Below, piece by piece: positions 1-47,900 of a stretch of 64,000 bases of DNA. Both the position numbers and the translations under genes were made by a program. Position 1 is the first letter of the stretch, and each line of letters begins with the position of its first letter. The notes beneath the pieces are model-generated. The model ran no database searches. It was given only the letters and a program-made list of their open reading frames with translations, and was not told the origin of the DNA. Where the stretch lies: assembly GCF_964340395.1 (NCBI RefSeq), contig NC_135553.1, positions 13,008,501 to 13,072,500 of the forward strand. Direction: 5' to 3'. This DNA is from Glandiceps talaboti (Eukaryota > Hemichordata > Enteropneusta > Spengelidae).

Positions 1-520
1 TTATTCACATTGCCAAAAATGTATGATTCGCCCATTTCTCATCGTGAAATACATGCTTATGTCATTTTCAATTTTAAATTCTATACAATATCCTTAGTAA
101 ATATCGATTTCTTGTATGTTGCATGCCCCCCCCCCCCCCCCCGCATTGTTATGAATTACAAATCGTAAAACAGCGCTTTTGCATGAGCTTTGTTTTGCCA
201 CCCACTTAAGATCAAGAGAAATGTCGACACAGTATTGGCGGCAATATTAGAGATTAAAATATATGCGCCTCGCCAAATTTCCCGGAAATCAAAGTTCTTC
301 AATTGTCTCAAAACACTGTCATGTGGAAGTGTGTCCCATGTACTTTTGGAAAAATAAAATATATTTTAGGGTTCACCTTGTTGCCAAGGAAATCGACGAT
401 ATTTCATATTTCCATCCAGGGAACACAGTATTCGGCGACAGCATTGAATTCTAAAATGGTTTATTTTAAATAAAATTGAGGCTCTATTTTAAAGAGAATT
501 GTATGCTGACCATTAAACAA

Positions 521-710
521 CCATCCATCCATCCATCCAGCCATCCATCCATCCATCCAGCCAACCAACCAACCAACCAACCAACCAACCAACCAACAAC
601 CAACCAACCAACCAACCAACCAACCAACCAACCAGACAGAAAACAAACAAACAAACAAAACACAGGCAGACAGACAGACAGACAGACGAACAAACAAACA
701 AACACAAAAA
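521..710. repeat. compound tetranucleotide microsatellite (ATCC, CCAA, CAGA, AAAC)
   Basis: Successive arrays of ATCC, then CCAA, then CAGA and AAAC units. All long open frames across it, on both strands, are repeats of two or three residues and not genes. Confidence 0.95.
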
Positions 711-2080
711 CAATCAAAAGTTAGCGGGATTGATTTAATTCGTTTCGAGTATATTCTGAGGGTTGTTGAGCTGATTAATTGTTCAAGGCCAATTTTTCCA
801 TCAAAAAGTATCCAAATCAATCCATTCTCAGTCACGTTCTTTTCACAAATACTATGTCGATTGCATATCATATCAAATTTCCCACATCAAGTAGTCATTT
901 CCCGTACGATAATCTGAAAGTCGACCTTGTGTAGAATCATTATTAGCAAAATATATTAGCCCATAAATCAAGCATGGGTGTAATGTTTGTATCGGATATA
1001 CAGATGATGAATATCACACCTCAGTCAATTATTATAATTATTAAAGACATTCAATATAATTACTAATATGCTGGAAACAACGCTTTGTCGTCAATACAGA
1101 TATTATAGTGAGAGCTTCTTGCCAAGATGGATGTGAAATGCGTAGTTATTAAGAATTATTATTATTGAAAAAAAAATAGTGTAGAAAAACCTAACCTAAG
1201 TCCCATATTTGTAAATCAATAAATGGAAAAAAGACAAAAAAAGAAAAAGAAAAACGTGTAACCAGTTTGTTATTGTACGTAGGAAGTAAACAAACTGAGT
1301 AAACCCATTATGTATAACTACATCACTTCCAGTTTTAATTGTCTGTCACTTTCTCATATATATCGGTCCCGTCAGGTCACGTCACGGCACTGCACTGCAC
1401 AGCACGTAACATCACGTGAAATCACATTCATGACATACATCACGTCACGTCACGTCCATACTTAATCTTGGAAATTCTCATACTTTGACATTCCTATGCA
1501 GCTCAGGAGAATGTGATGATAACGCCCTCAATGTCGTCAAAAACAGCATAACAACGTCTACATTGTCTTTCTATATTTTTTACATGTGTATTTTGTCAGA
1601 ACTATTATAAATGCAGTACCAGCTATAGAATCAGACAAAAGGTTGTTAACAAAGGGGATTAACAATTATGGTATCATATATTTCTTTCAAGCTGGTGGCA
1701 ATTTGAAATCACTCCTTAGATAGTACATATAAAACGGGAAACTAATTCGCTAAATGTCCTAAGATTTCAACAACGAGGGAATGCAACTGACATTTTCAAG
1801 ATTTATACCCTTAAATAGATGAACTTAATATGAAATGTAAGACTTTGATGTCTAGGTAATCATACCTATTCCATTCTTTCTATTAAAGGAATGGGTTAGA
1901 AAGAGAAACCTGTGTTCGTATCAATGTACTCAAGTGATATGAAGTTTTATTAAATACGTGTCCAGTATATTCAGGATAGCTTTGCTAATAGCCAAGGATC
2001 TACTCTACAACACGTGAAAGTGGTGGCACTATTTTGTGACACTCAATGTCATTCGACCTAATGTGTACGTGTCGATATCT

Positions 2081-2139
2081 ATCCATCCATCCATCCATCC
2101 ATCCATCCATCCATCCATCCATCCATCCACCGACCCACC

Positions 2140-2177
<38 letters not shown>

Positions 2178-2402
2178 CGTATGTATGTATGTATGTATGT
2201 ATGTATGTATGTATGTATGTATGTATGTATGTATGTATGTATGTATGTATGTATGTATGTGTGTGTGTGTGTGTGAGAGTATGTGTGCGTGCGTGTGTGC
2301 GTGCGTGCGTATGTATGTATGTATGTATAGTATGTAAACTATGTATGTATGTATGTATGTATGTATGTATGTATGTATGTATGTATGTATACATACATAC
2401 AT
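2081..2402. repeat. compound microsatellite (ATCC)n-(CA)n-(ATGT)n-(GT)n-(ATGT)n
   Basis: ATCC units to about 2128, CA to about 2173, ATGT to about 2258, GT/GC variants, a second ATGT block (2341-2389), then a short CATA block. The ATGT and CATA blocks are reverse complements and could fold back. Confidence 0.95.
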
Positions 2403-4615
2403 CGACGCTGAAATATGTGTTACTCTTTATTTACAAAATTTCACAAAGTACAAGAGTTGTTATTTTGAGGTCTATCGGAAGACTAACACTCACACAAAAT
2501 TTAAAAGACAATTAAATACACATGTAGTTGCTCTCCGTCAACGTTATTGCAGAAGAAATCATTGTGAGAAGTATTGGACTTCGTTTTAGAGAAAACATTC
2601 GCTTGTCTTAAATCAAAACTGGCAATTTACATTTTTTAATTATATATGCTGTATTAATTAACAATGCTTAATTTTTTTTTAAACTTATAGGTTTTCCTTC
2701 TTTGAATCGCCCCTGAACCCAACCCCTCCATATGTCTTCTCTCGTGCTGAGGACATTAAATGCATATATGGTAGAGCATTGACATCTACATTTGATGTCA
2801 ATAATGCTATACTGGATAGATACAATAACTGGAAGGTTGTCTGCTTGTCATGATAGTTTGTATTTGAGATACTGTATGGTCTGGGTAGATCGACAAATAC
2901 AGTACGTACAAGGAAAATATGTAAAGCACGTACGTAACAAGTCTGGTAGGTTGTGTGACGCAAACCTGGGTATCGCGGTTGACAATGTGTTTTGGGGTTA
3001 TTGTTTCGAGTCCAGACCCCAACCAGCTTTTCTTCTTGTCGACTGCATAATGTACGTGTTTTTATTTGGGCAGTTACAAGTTACCCATGCAATTGGGGAT
3101 ATATTATATTATGGCCGAAATAAATACAATACGATTTAAGGAGCATGGCGTTAATTCAATGGTGGGGAATTACCATTGCCCCTTCTATGCATACTTCCCA
3201 AGCCCCACATTGCAAATTAAGAGGACGTCTCTAAAACGCCCCCGGGTTGACTGAACGTTAATATACTGGATTGTATTTTTCCACCCCGTGGTTTGTATCC
3301 GGTCATAAATAGACAAGGGAACCCCTGGAACGTGTCTTACAACGTTTAACTAGCACACATTGTCACTCAAAAGACATTTTAATTTTAAAACACATGAGAG
3401 GGTATCCCTTTCTCACATAGGGGATCCTGCCCTAGAATACGGTAAGGAGACACATAGAATGACAAGAAATACATTTAAAGTATTACATTACATGTTAAGA
3501 AAGTACTTTAAAATGAAAAAAATAAAAAGTAGTCTTTCAACAAACTGTTGCTTCTGTCAATCATATGTCTATGGAAATACATTTACTCAATAAATGTATG
3601 TAGGACAGTGTCCGATGCACTCCTCGTCCCTCGCGGATAATACGCTATTTTTTTCAAGAAAGACCGATGTATCTACCTACATTATTCGGACAAACCAAAA
3701 GCGAAAACTTTAAATACTGGAATGGTTACGTAATATTGTATTGTATAGCCAGTGCTTTAAATATATCAGACAGCATACACATATTTCATTTTAGACTAAT
3801 ATATTGGCAATAGAAAAGGCAATTTTTTCTTCCTTAAATTTTCGTCAGCTTTTCTCGTCAACAATTATTTTGCAAGACTTAGGGGAACGCTTTCAACGAC
3901 TTATGATTTGTATATATAATAAAGGAGTGTACCGTAACCTTGATTTACAAGGAAAACACTCGATGCGTTTGATATCTGTTAGGGGTAAAATTGGCCTTGA
4001 GAATCTCATTGTTCCATTTACATATACATGACATTTATTTGGATTGGTTAAAGGGACACAAGTTGACTTTGTACTTTTTGGACGCAATTCTTGCGGCATA
4101 TCTGAAAAAGTAACTCACATATAACCCGACTTACGAAAGCATACTTCTCTTGCAATTGAGCGAACTCAAACCTGGTATTAAGTTATAACGTACAAACGAC
4201 CTAAGTAATGACGTAATTAAATATACGCATAAAAAATGGCAAGGGAAATCACTATTATGCTATCAACTGTTCTAACAATGGCAAAAGGCAGTTGTAAAAC
4301 CTTAGAAGGCATGTATTGATATTAGCAATACACTGCAATAGTTTCATTGAGATTTTATGTAAGGATTTTCACTTCAGTAAAAGAAAATGTCGTAAACTCG
4401 GCTTGTGCTACTTAATAATATTGATACTGCACGTCACGAGTGTTACATGAAATGATTATTTCAAGTAATATTACCGTCCACATGTAGACGGTGCTGATGC
4501 TATCATAATACCGAAAATGAATACAATTGTTTCTGCTATACTAGGAAGGTATTAGAAAAATAAAAATCTTCTTGCTCTTGAATAGTTACTGGCGATTTCC
4601 TCTTGTAATTTTTTT

Positions 4616-38716
<34,101 letters not shown>

Positions 38717-39865
38717 TCCGCTCACGTAAGCACGGTTGGTCGATCATGGAGACGTAGGTCTAATTCGCACATGCGATAACCTGCAACGGCAAGAAAAAAT
38801 CTGATATTAAATGCATTTTATCGTAGTAACCCACTTTTGGAAAGACAGACAGCCAGTTCCAAATTGCGCGGAGCGGCAGATTGCACAGAAAATTGAAATA
38901 TAAAGCCCCCCTAACCTAATGTAATTATAAACATGGATCCCTAAGTTACTGATGTTTCCAAGATCCCCAGTTGTGACTGAAACATTTCGTTTCAGTTGGT
39001 AGTTTGCTAATTAGCATACGTACAACTTACTCGGTGGTGTAAGGTAGAAAACCACCAAAAAAGGTGTTGTCACATTTGTGGATATGCTTATGTTAAACAC
39101 CATACATTTTTAGGAAGCTCTGGGTTTTCACTATATGAAAATGTAAGCTAAATTACAGTCAGGTTTAGCCTTCCTGATTGGATCAGGAAAATCACCCCTT
39201 CTGACAGTGGTGCGATAGGTATGGCATAAATGCCAACACATTCATGCCATCTTAGTGTACAAAACACTCCCTGGAATTCTTTATAGATTATTCAATTTAG
39301 GCAAAATGATTTTAAATAAATTTTCACTTAAAAACAAAGGATGTCCTCGCTTACACGATCATAGAACTTATACAAGGTCACAGATCTTAAACAATGTGAA
39401 CAATCATAAAACAAAGAAACGTTTAGTGACGATCAAACACGGAACATCTGAGAGAAATTTCAGACCACCCACTATATGTTTGGTATTTGAATAATTTCTC
39501 TGAATAAGTCAATACTATTAATTTATAGAAACTGAAAAAAAATGTTGAAAAACCTGCAAAAAAAAATTATCAATATAATATGCAAAAAACCAATCAACTG
39601 TACAATGAATACACAATTATCTAGGCTATTACTCTTTTGAAAGTATTACCATTATATTGATAATTTTTTTAAAAGCAAAAATACGACTCTCAAGGCCTTT
39701 AAACACCACGGAAGCCATTCAAAATCCAGTTTCTACACAGAATTTGCATACTGATTATATCAATTAGGTGTTAAGGTTATGTGAAAAATAGCTGTTGTAT
39801 TTTTGGTAATGCTGAATAAGTTATCATTCAGGGAGAAACCTGACACGATGAGGCCATTACAAATA

Positions 39866-40156
39866 AAAACAAGTTGTTTGGTTCCGGTTACCTGACCCCA
39901 TCTAGTTTTTCACGCCGACCCTAAACTCTTGTTTTTACGTATTCGAGAAATATAATAATAAAATCGCAAAAATTGTAAAGTCTCGCAAGAAATAGTGGGT
40001 GCGGAAACAACACAGAGACTATTTGGAAAACAATGGAAAAGCTGAACTAGTCACTCACACGTGAAAAAAAATATTTAAGTGAAATAAAAAAATCTAACTA
40101 CTCCACTCCATTTTAAAATTCAATGTAATCGGAACCACACATTTTTTTTACGTCTG
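39866..40156 (+). repeat. dispersed repeat family A, copy 2
   Basis: Begins AAGTTGTTTGGTTCCGG and shares most of its length with 7684-8045 in the same orientation, with an internal deletion. Confidence 0.75.
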
Positions 40157-40861
40157 ACAACTATCTGTCAATCACTTTTCACACCTTATAGTTTTATGTA
40201 AAATTCAAACAGACAGGACAGCGGTTTTAAAACAACACCACGTTGGTTTGAACATATATTCACATATATCATGAACAGTAGCGACTTAAGTCATGGAAAT
40301 GTCCATAAGGTTTAGGGGATAACAATATGTATTCTTCGATATAGCTAAAGAAAATGCCATTTTTACCCCATTTGTATTGACTAATACCTTAATTAACGTT
40401 TATATCATGCAACATACAAACGACGTGAATTTGATTGACATACGTACGGCATCAATGTTTGCTAACTAAACAATGCAATCGGGCTGCAGAACGGAAGAAA
40501 ACACGAGATAACATCGTCGCGTTAAATGTTAGGACCACTTTAATGCACCTGTTAAAATCTGTGTCAGTGATATATAGAATTGCATATAATATTTACTATA
40601 CATAAACGAGTACAATATAAGTTGTTCTCTTAACATATGACCTCTTGTTTACTAATTTCCATTTAGTCACTGCAATGATTAAAACTAAATACTTCTCAAA
40701 CCAAACAGTGTATCATGGGTTTTTAATATATATACAAAGAACACTTATACAAAGTGTAACTAATTACTTAGAGGAGTATAGACTGATCATGATGAATTAA
40801 CTTTATTTGTTCCTTGGCGCACACTGGTGAAGGTTAACTGTCACTAGCGATTAGACGAACT

Positions 40862-41135
40862 CAGATCTGATACTCAGGTAGGACCTCAAATCTGGTATAT
40901 ACAGGTAGGAATTCAAATCTGGTATACAGGTAGGATATCAAATCTGGTATACAGGTAGGAATTCAGATATGGTATACACCTCAAATCTGGTACATGGTAT
41001 ACAGCTAGGAACTCAAATCTGGTATATATGAAGGAACTCAAGTCTAGTATACAGGTAGGAAGTCAAAGATAGTATACAGGTAGGAACTGAAATATGGTAT
41101 ACTAGTATGACATCAAATTTGGTATACAGGTATAG
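40862..41135. repeat. minisatellite, unit about 23-26 bp
   Basis: Roughly ten degenerate copies of CAGGTAGGAACTCAAATCTG plus GTATA. Unit length and sequence vary; no coding potential. Confidence 0.9.
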
Positions 41136-42305
41136 CATTACAGATTACTACACAGCTTTGAATTTGATTTGCTCTCTGAAATAATGTTTTCAATTTTGGC
41201 CAATTTAGTTACAAAGTAGGGGGGGGGGGGTCTGAGGCCTAAGTATAATAATATATTTATAAAATTCTAAGTTGAAGTATTGATCTCACCCCTAAGAAAG
41301 ATACATCGATCGACAGTAACATTAAACCAGTGTTCTTTAATCGAGGCGTTACGTCTGTATAATCATTCTAGTAGTAAACTATTATACCTTCCAAAACTCA
41401 GCTTTACAAATATTCTTCATAAATTGATTACAACAAGTGAAATGTAATTGGATATAAATATTACTGAGCGACACTGATTACTTCACATACAAAAAAAAAT
41501 ATATTTAGGGTGCACACATTACAAACAATAATCCATTTCTTAAGAAACTGACTATGAATGGATTAACCCAAAGTTACAATTTGGCATTCCGACGTTCAAA
41601 GCAATTTGTTGAGTATTCCGATAATGACATTTGAAGGGTATTGGTTGTCAATCGTCAAAAGAAAAATGTGCACACTAATTATGTTATAATACTATTTTGG
41701 ATATAACTACATTATACCTACGAACATGTCATATCGGATGACAATCACATTTATCATGTTGACATCATACCATTTTACGCGCCTAAACAGGTTTCAGTCA
41801 ACGTTGTTATGTGCATATATAAAAGGAATGTCATTATCATTATCCTACACAAAGCAAACCACAACATCCGTTCTAAATGTGGCACAAGCAGAAAATAATT
41901 TATACTTGGCAGCAAGGAAAATAATTCCTTTCCGAATAAAGTGAATACCATTTCTGTTTAATACATAATGCACTTCTTACGTTTTCTATAATTTGTCCAA
42001 GACATATTACTCAATGGGTTAATCGCAAAGACCCTTCAATTTCATTCGGTAACGTTTCCTCCCCTATATGTACAATCTTCAAGAACGCAATCAAAAACAA
42101 GTTGTTGAATGACGCAGTAACAGCAGCGATTTTCCCACAGGGGCTGTGTTCTGTGGCTGTTCTCGTACCCATACATTCATTTGTCAATACATGTTTAAAA
42201 TGAATCTCAAGTGCCTACGTACGTGTCTCTGTAGCCTACAATTTATCATATGCTGTCGTAAGTTGGTAAATCTACTTTTGCAATTATGACTATCTTGTCG
42301 GATAA

Positions 42306-42361
42306 TGCATACATACATACACACATACACACATACATACATACATACATACATACATACG
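42306..42361. repeat. (CATA)n microsatellite
   Basis: CATA units with CACA variants. Confidence 0.95.
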
Positions 42362-42559
42362 TATGATGTTCAGCCATTGGTACCTCAAACATAAGCTAAA
42401 CTGATTCAACAACTACCGGATATGTAGTCAAGAAGATGTCGAAACGGATGAAGACACATCAAAGTGAACATGTTATCGCTAGTCTGTATTTTATATTCTC
42501 AATACGTACAATTTCATGAAGAATTAAAGGTTGCCCTAAGACAAACGACAACATTTGAT

Positions 42560-43096
42560 GACGCGTGTTGTAAACTGTCGATATTGCCACATTATTGAAA
42601 GCACTTTCATGGCATTTCATTATTTCGCCCCACTTGACGCCCATCATTTCACCTATCAAGTGCCAATTAATGCGCATCAACTTTGACCCTTCTGCTGTGC
42701 TTGGAAGCAGTGCTTTTATCACATTGTCCTTCGGTACGCTTAAAAAAGATATCTTGTTCACACATGTTCCCGACGAAATTGAGGTCACGGAACAAATTCC
42801 CAACGGAAATTCAGCTGAAGGTGTTTTATGTCGACTTGGGAGATGAATATTGTAGAGCGGAAATAGAAGGAAATAAGTCTGTTTTCAAGCCAATCAAAAT
42901 TATTAAAGTTCATTATACCAGGGTTTGTAAAACCGGTCATCACTTTGAGAGGTCGACACTCGCTATGATGCCCACCTATAGCATCGGCACCCGCACAGAA
43001 ACAGACGAAAATCAACAGTCAATAAAACTACAAATTGAGATATCAATCACTTTTAATTCAGTCTCTTGTATGATGCCTACGACAGCCGGGTGAGTC
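42560..43096. other. unassigned coding-like island
   Basis: Less AT-rich than its surroundings and open in several frames. On the plus strand one frame runs to a TGA at 42844-42846 (includes FITLSFGTLKKDILF and VPDEIEVTEQIPNG). An overlapping frame then continues to 43093 (includes KVFYVDLGDEYCRAEIEG). The handover resembles one frameshift or a short intron. A minus-strand frame (42803-42459) is also open. I recognise no family; it could be an exon, a pseudogene or a transposon fragment. Confidence 0.25.
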
Positions 43097-44592
43097 TGTT
43101 AATAAACTGCCATAGAGTGGCGTCAAGTATGAATGTAGCTGAGTCACCAATTTATACATGAAATAAGAACGATATGCATGTGATTAAAATCGATCTTCAG
43201 GGAAGGAGATTTTTAAATGAAACTGTCACTTCATTATCCACTACGAGAATTCCATTCTTTGGACTTATTTTTGCAACCAATTAATATATATCTATGCTAT
43301 CATGACTGAAGAGATATAAATAGGGACGGGCAAATAATCTCTCTCTCTGAAATTCAAAATTACTATAATAATGGCACATCTCCATAATAATAAAACATTT
43401 GATTGTATTATTCTCTCTCTCTCTCTCTTGTATATTGTCGTCAAAGATAATAAACTATAATATGTTGCTTCGGCTTACGTTTAAAATACAATAACACAAA
43501 ATGAATCACCCTCTTCTCACACAGTAGGACATCTATTTATACTATTATATTATATTATACGATACTAGCGAACACTAGAGCTAACTTAACTTAAGTTACA
43601 TTTTTTAAATCCAGGCCTACATATTAAAATTGGTCTGCCGATACGTAATTTAACATCATCAGAGAGATATAATACCATTTCTTTGATGTATCCTAAACAA
43701 AGAGTATATCGATGAGACAGAAATTTAAGGTGGCATTGTGGTTTACATCGCTCAGGTGGGGGCTATACGTTGAATAATTCCACGCCGACAGACATCATAT
43801 GAGAGGCCACAAACATGTTGTTTAATGCGATCAAACAGCACAAGTGGAAGACAGCGACTTGCACAACCATAAGCTTCTCTGTGAATAAATGCCACCGCAG
43901 TATCATAAAATACATATAACCTTACTGATGCAGTATTGATTTTGTCACATAAGGTCAGCTGTTCTTAACAATGAAAAACAAACTCCCCATTCTGAAATGT
44001 ACCGATTAATATAACCTTCTTTAACTACAAACGTGTAACAGACTCGTCCAAAACTAAATAATGTTTATTTTTTGTTTTTAAATGTCTATTCCAATTAATA
44101 TATTCACAAATACAATAGTTATAATCATAAGTTGACCCTAGATACATACACTGTGATACATAACCACTCATGCGTGTGGTCGTATTATATTATATGTTTC
44201 ACTCATCACCGTAGTTGGACGAGAACGGCAAATTACATTTGCTGATAGCAGTCAACTGACATGCACAGACATGCGCATGGCTTATATACATATATCTATG
44301 CACAGTCATGCATGTGTAAAGTATGTCCTGATAACTAACAGTTGTGAATATTAAGCACGCCTACAGTTTTCCTATAGAGGAAAAATAAATACATTTAAAC
44401 CAATTGGCCAAAAGCAAAAAATACCTCATATAATACTATGGATGAATATTAACGGTAGAGTTTAATTTAAAATAAACTTTGTAAGTTATTCATGATACAT
44501 ATCCAAAATGTACTACTTATCTCCCAAGCTTATACAATGCTTATAATGTTAGATAAAAAGAATCTGTACCCAGGCGCAGAGCGTGGGACAAA

Positions 44593-44936
44593 GTAGCCAT
44601 ATGGATGAGGATTTAGTATTTATTTAGGATTTTTAATTCTTATAAAACAAGTTCATCATGGTTTCCTAAAAATCACTGTAAAACAACCTTGACCAAGTCT
44701 GGGTTTGTAAGTCATTACATTGCAAAAAGCTAAGCACATGTGTACAAAATGTGTTATTGTGCGTAATAACAAACCGTTTACACATATATTAATATTTTCC
44801 AATGGATTGAGTTACAAACAAGGACTTGACCTATATTGTTTCACATTGATTTTTCAAGTAGCAAGCCATGATAAAAGAAAATTATAAATTAAGAAATCCT
44901 AAATAAATATCTAATCCTCGTCCATATGGCAACTAC
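44593..44936. mobile_element. MITE family C, copy 1 (about 38-bp terminal inverted repeats)
   Basis: The left end GTAGCCATATGGATGAGGAT continues TTAGTATTTATTTAGGATTT. Its near reverse complement closes the element (AAATCCTAAATAAATATCTA then ATCCTCGTCCATATGG and CAACTAC). 344 bp, no open frame. Internal blocks recur at 60.25-60.56 kb. Confidence 0.8.
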
Positions 44937-47900
44937 TAAGTTATCCAATTTTGTCGTTTTCTTACATCACAATATATAAGTTATAAACCTAGATAATGGA
45001 GAAAACCTAGCTATCCGTTCGTTGACCTTCTTGAAATGGCTTTCAAATAATCCTCGGAGTGATCAAAGCGCAAAATGCTGTACGTTTTTAAAAAGTTATG
45101 AGGCAATCAGCTTTGCTGCTGGCCTTTGATGGCATTTATTATTCTAACCTAACACTCTGAACTTTTCCTGAAAGGTTGCAGTAAAAAAATACCAGACCTT
45201 TGAGTATCTGCCATTATTAATCATTATCAATTTTGAGCCCTGAAACAAAGCTACGAGTAATTGTTGATATTCTTGAATATGGACTGAAAGGTAGTACGGC
45301 GAACCAGCTTTCCAATAAATGAACACTGTCTCAATATTCTCTAAACCAAACGTTTTTAACTTCTTAAGTGGGTGAATTAATATTTTAAACATTGTTCTAA
45401 AAGTAGTTCCAGTTATTGTCAATGCCCTATTGAAAAATGATCCTTTTCTGAATTCGAATGCATGTCGAACCGAAGGAAAACGTGATTTCACACTGCAACC
45501 ATTAGGTTATGAAGGAGTATCATTACATTATCTTAACAAATATAGTCTAATTATAGTGAAGATTATTAGTCGTGTATATTATCAAAGTATCTGAATGTAA
45601 TTGTGAAAATTATCGACATTATTAATTACTGCGTATCAAAAGTCAGGTAAGAAAGCTTACCAAAAATAACACATCCGTATATGGAGGGACATCAGTTTAT
45701 TTCTAATTCCAGATAGATAAAAGATACACTGAGAAAATGTAATATCGAAACAATCGAGGCAATACAATACAATTTGGGGATTTAATTAGAAACTTGTGAA
45801 TGGAATTGTGGTAATTAATGACTATTTATTTAGTTTTCGGTGTAGCAGCTGTTATCTTCAATGTGTATATCAAATATATATTTACATAGACCGTGATGTA
45901 TAATATTGAATATTAAATGTTATCTGTAAAGAATCATCTTTAGTATTAATTTCAAATCGTGCAAAGATTGCCAGGGTTGTGGTCTAACTACATAATTGAT
46001 ATTTAGAAAACTAGCTGCTGGCTAGAAATGTAAATGTGATATTGCTCGACGGTGCAATAATTAAATATAGCCAGAAGGCGATCTACTTCCCTGCACCTGG
46101 CATTGTGGTACAGCATTACGTAAAAATATAATTAATGATGCAGTAGCTCAGGACCCAGGGTCAATCAACGCCCTGAGAAACAAAAAAGCAAACAACTTAA
46201 TAACTTACAATGATACCAATTATCAAAATGGGTCACTCTAAGGTTATATTCAAAGCACGTCATCTCTGCCTTGTGAAGACAGTACAGGAAATGTAAGTAA
46301 ATTTTATGCTTAACCTAGATAAAAAGGAAACGTGGAGATAGTAAGGAAACAAATTAAAGACGCCTATGTCACAGTCAGTTAATATTGACTCGGGTTGAAT
46401 GGTCACGATTAAGTAGTCTCTGCTGTAGGTAAGGTTAAAGTCGAATCCTATGATGAATACCCATGATTACCCCTATCTGTTTTGTACGAGTTACGTCCAT
46501 ATGTAGTGACATGACAACAGGTATCCTAGCTAAACCATGACAGTGGAGATGGTTAAAGACATAGTATTTTGTGTGTAGCCCAGTAAAATAAGTAAACAAA
46601 AACAAAACACAAACAGGCAAAGTGTGAATAAATAGACACATGAGTGACTTTTTGAAAAGTTATTTTAACATCAGGAGAGGTAAGAATCAGGCACCACATA
46701 TTATCCACCCATGTATTTCTGTCGATTGATTTACATTCGGGAACAATATGTATACATTCATATCGTAGTCTTTAACGGTGAAGGTACAATGATCATATGT
46801 TCTTTCATTAGTTTCGCAAAACACTTATTAAACAAAACAAAACAAAACAATTATTTCTTTTTTCATTAGTAATTAATGATCTCCTTTTCCCCCTCATGGA
46901 ACGTTATTGGATAATAAAACTATACTAAGGCAACTCAAACAAAACGACGTCATATTATAACATATTCTGCCTATAATTGCAAAAGAGAATTTTCCATTTG
47001 GAAATCTTCCTCTTAGCATCGGCCGTATAGGATTTACAGTTCTCCTAGGCTTTTCAGATGTTAATAACTGCACCTCGAGGTACAGAAGAAAGTATACATT
47101 CATGCCAGCAAGTATTACATGCATAGTTTACTACATATAGACAAACTGTACTTTAGTTAGACTTATAATGCTTGAAGCTATAACGTAACACTAAGTCTAT
47201 GGCAGACAACTCATGTAGTTAAGAAACCAAATTATGCGATTTATATGCATGCGTTAATGCTTGCAGTAGTAAATTATAGAACAATGACATTCACAAGCAA
47301 TACCCTACATCACATTGTCATGATTGAACAAGTATTAATGTTGTACACATTAATAATTCTTCATTTCTGTAATACTACATTTTATATCTTTTGTCAATTG
47401 TGCTTTATTTTGTCGAATAAAAGATCAATAATACATGGAAATCATAGCTTTTCATGTACAATTATGTTCATTACAGAAAATATCAAAACAGCTGCATAAT
47501 TTCAGATCATTGAGATTTTAATTGAAATGTCATAATATATATGTACTGAAGTCGAGAAGGATTAGCCAAGAAGAATTCATAAGCATGATAAATTAGTGTT
47601 CTTTATTCATTCCTACTTTAATCCATTCCTTCTAGTCATTCTGATTCTTGCACCTGATGAACATTTAACATTTTATCAACGTTCATTTATATGAATTCAA
47701 ATCACCTTATGCTATTTCTGGTATACATGCCTTATATGTTTAGAATCTATATAGTCACTGCCGAATGGTCCAACGTATTTGTGATTTAAAAATTCAGCAT
47801 CATTTTCATGAACAATTAAGTTAATTTTTTTTGAATTGCATTCTTATGTCTGGTTTACTGATGATCTCTTCCTAACTATCACATGTATCTTAGTTTTAAG

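Larger units (their letters stand above)
1..4615. other. 3' flank of the receptor gene, no gene recognised
   Basis: No open frame here resembles a known protein. It should contain the 3' untranslated region. The nearest clear AATAAA on the minus strand is at 4039-4034, about 580 nt past the stop, and is only a candidate. The rest is AT-rich sequence with a 17-C run (126-142), compound tetranucleotide arrays at 521-710 and 2081-2402, and GTCAC-type short repeats around 1372-1460. Confidence 0.6.

Noticed and set aside
461-871. 136-codon minus-strand frame rich in Trp-Leu-Val-Gly
   Set aside because: Product of CCAA/ATCC repeats; no domain and no splice context.
2029-2515. Long open frames on both strands (Tyr-Ile-His, Met-Tyr-Val-Cys and similar repeats)
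   Set aside because: They are translations of tetranucleotide microsatellites, with mirrored frames on the other strand.
2941-3010. Possible tRNA (TTTCGAGTCC B-box-like word)
   Set aside because: No matching A box at the right distance and no cloverleaf pairing that I can draw.
38717-38725. GTG at 38725 as start of the receptor
   Set aside because: A eukaryotic gene would use the in-frame ATG at 38716, which has a better context and precedes the signal peptide.
45144-45491. 115-codon minus-strand frame as a gene
   Set aside because: Composition is not implausible, but there is no recognisable motif, splice context or homology that I can name; kept only as a remark in the flank entry.
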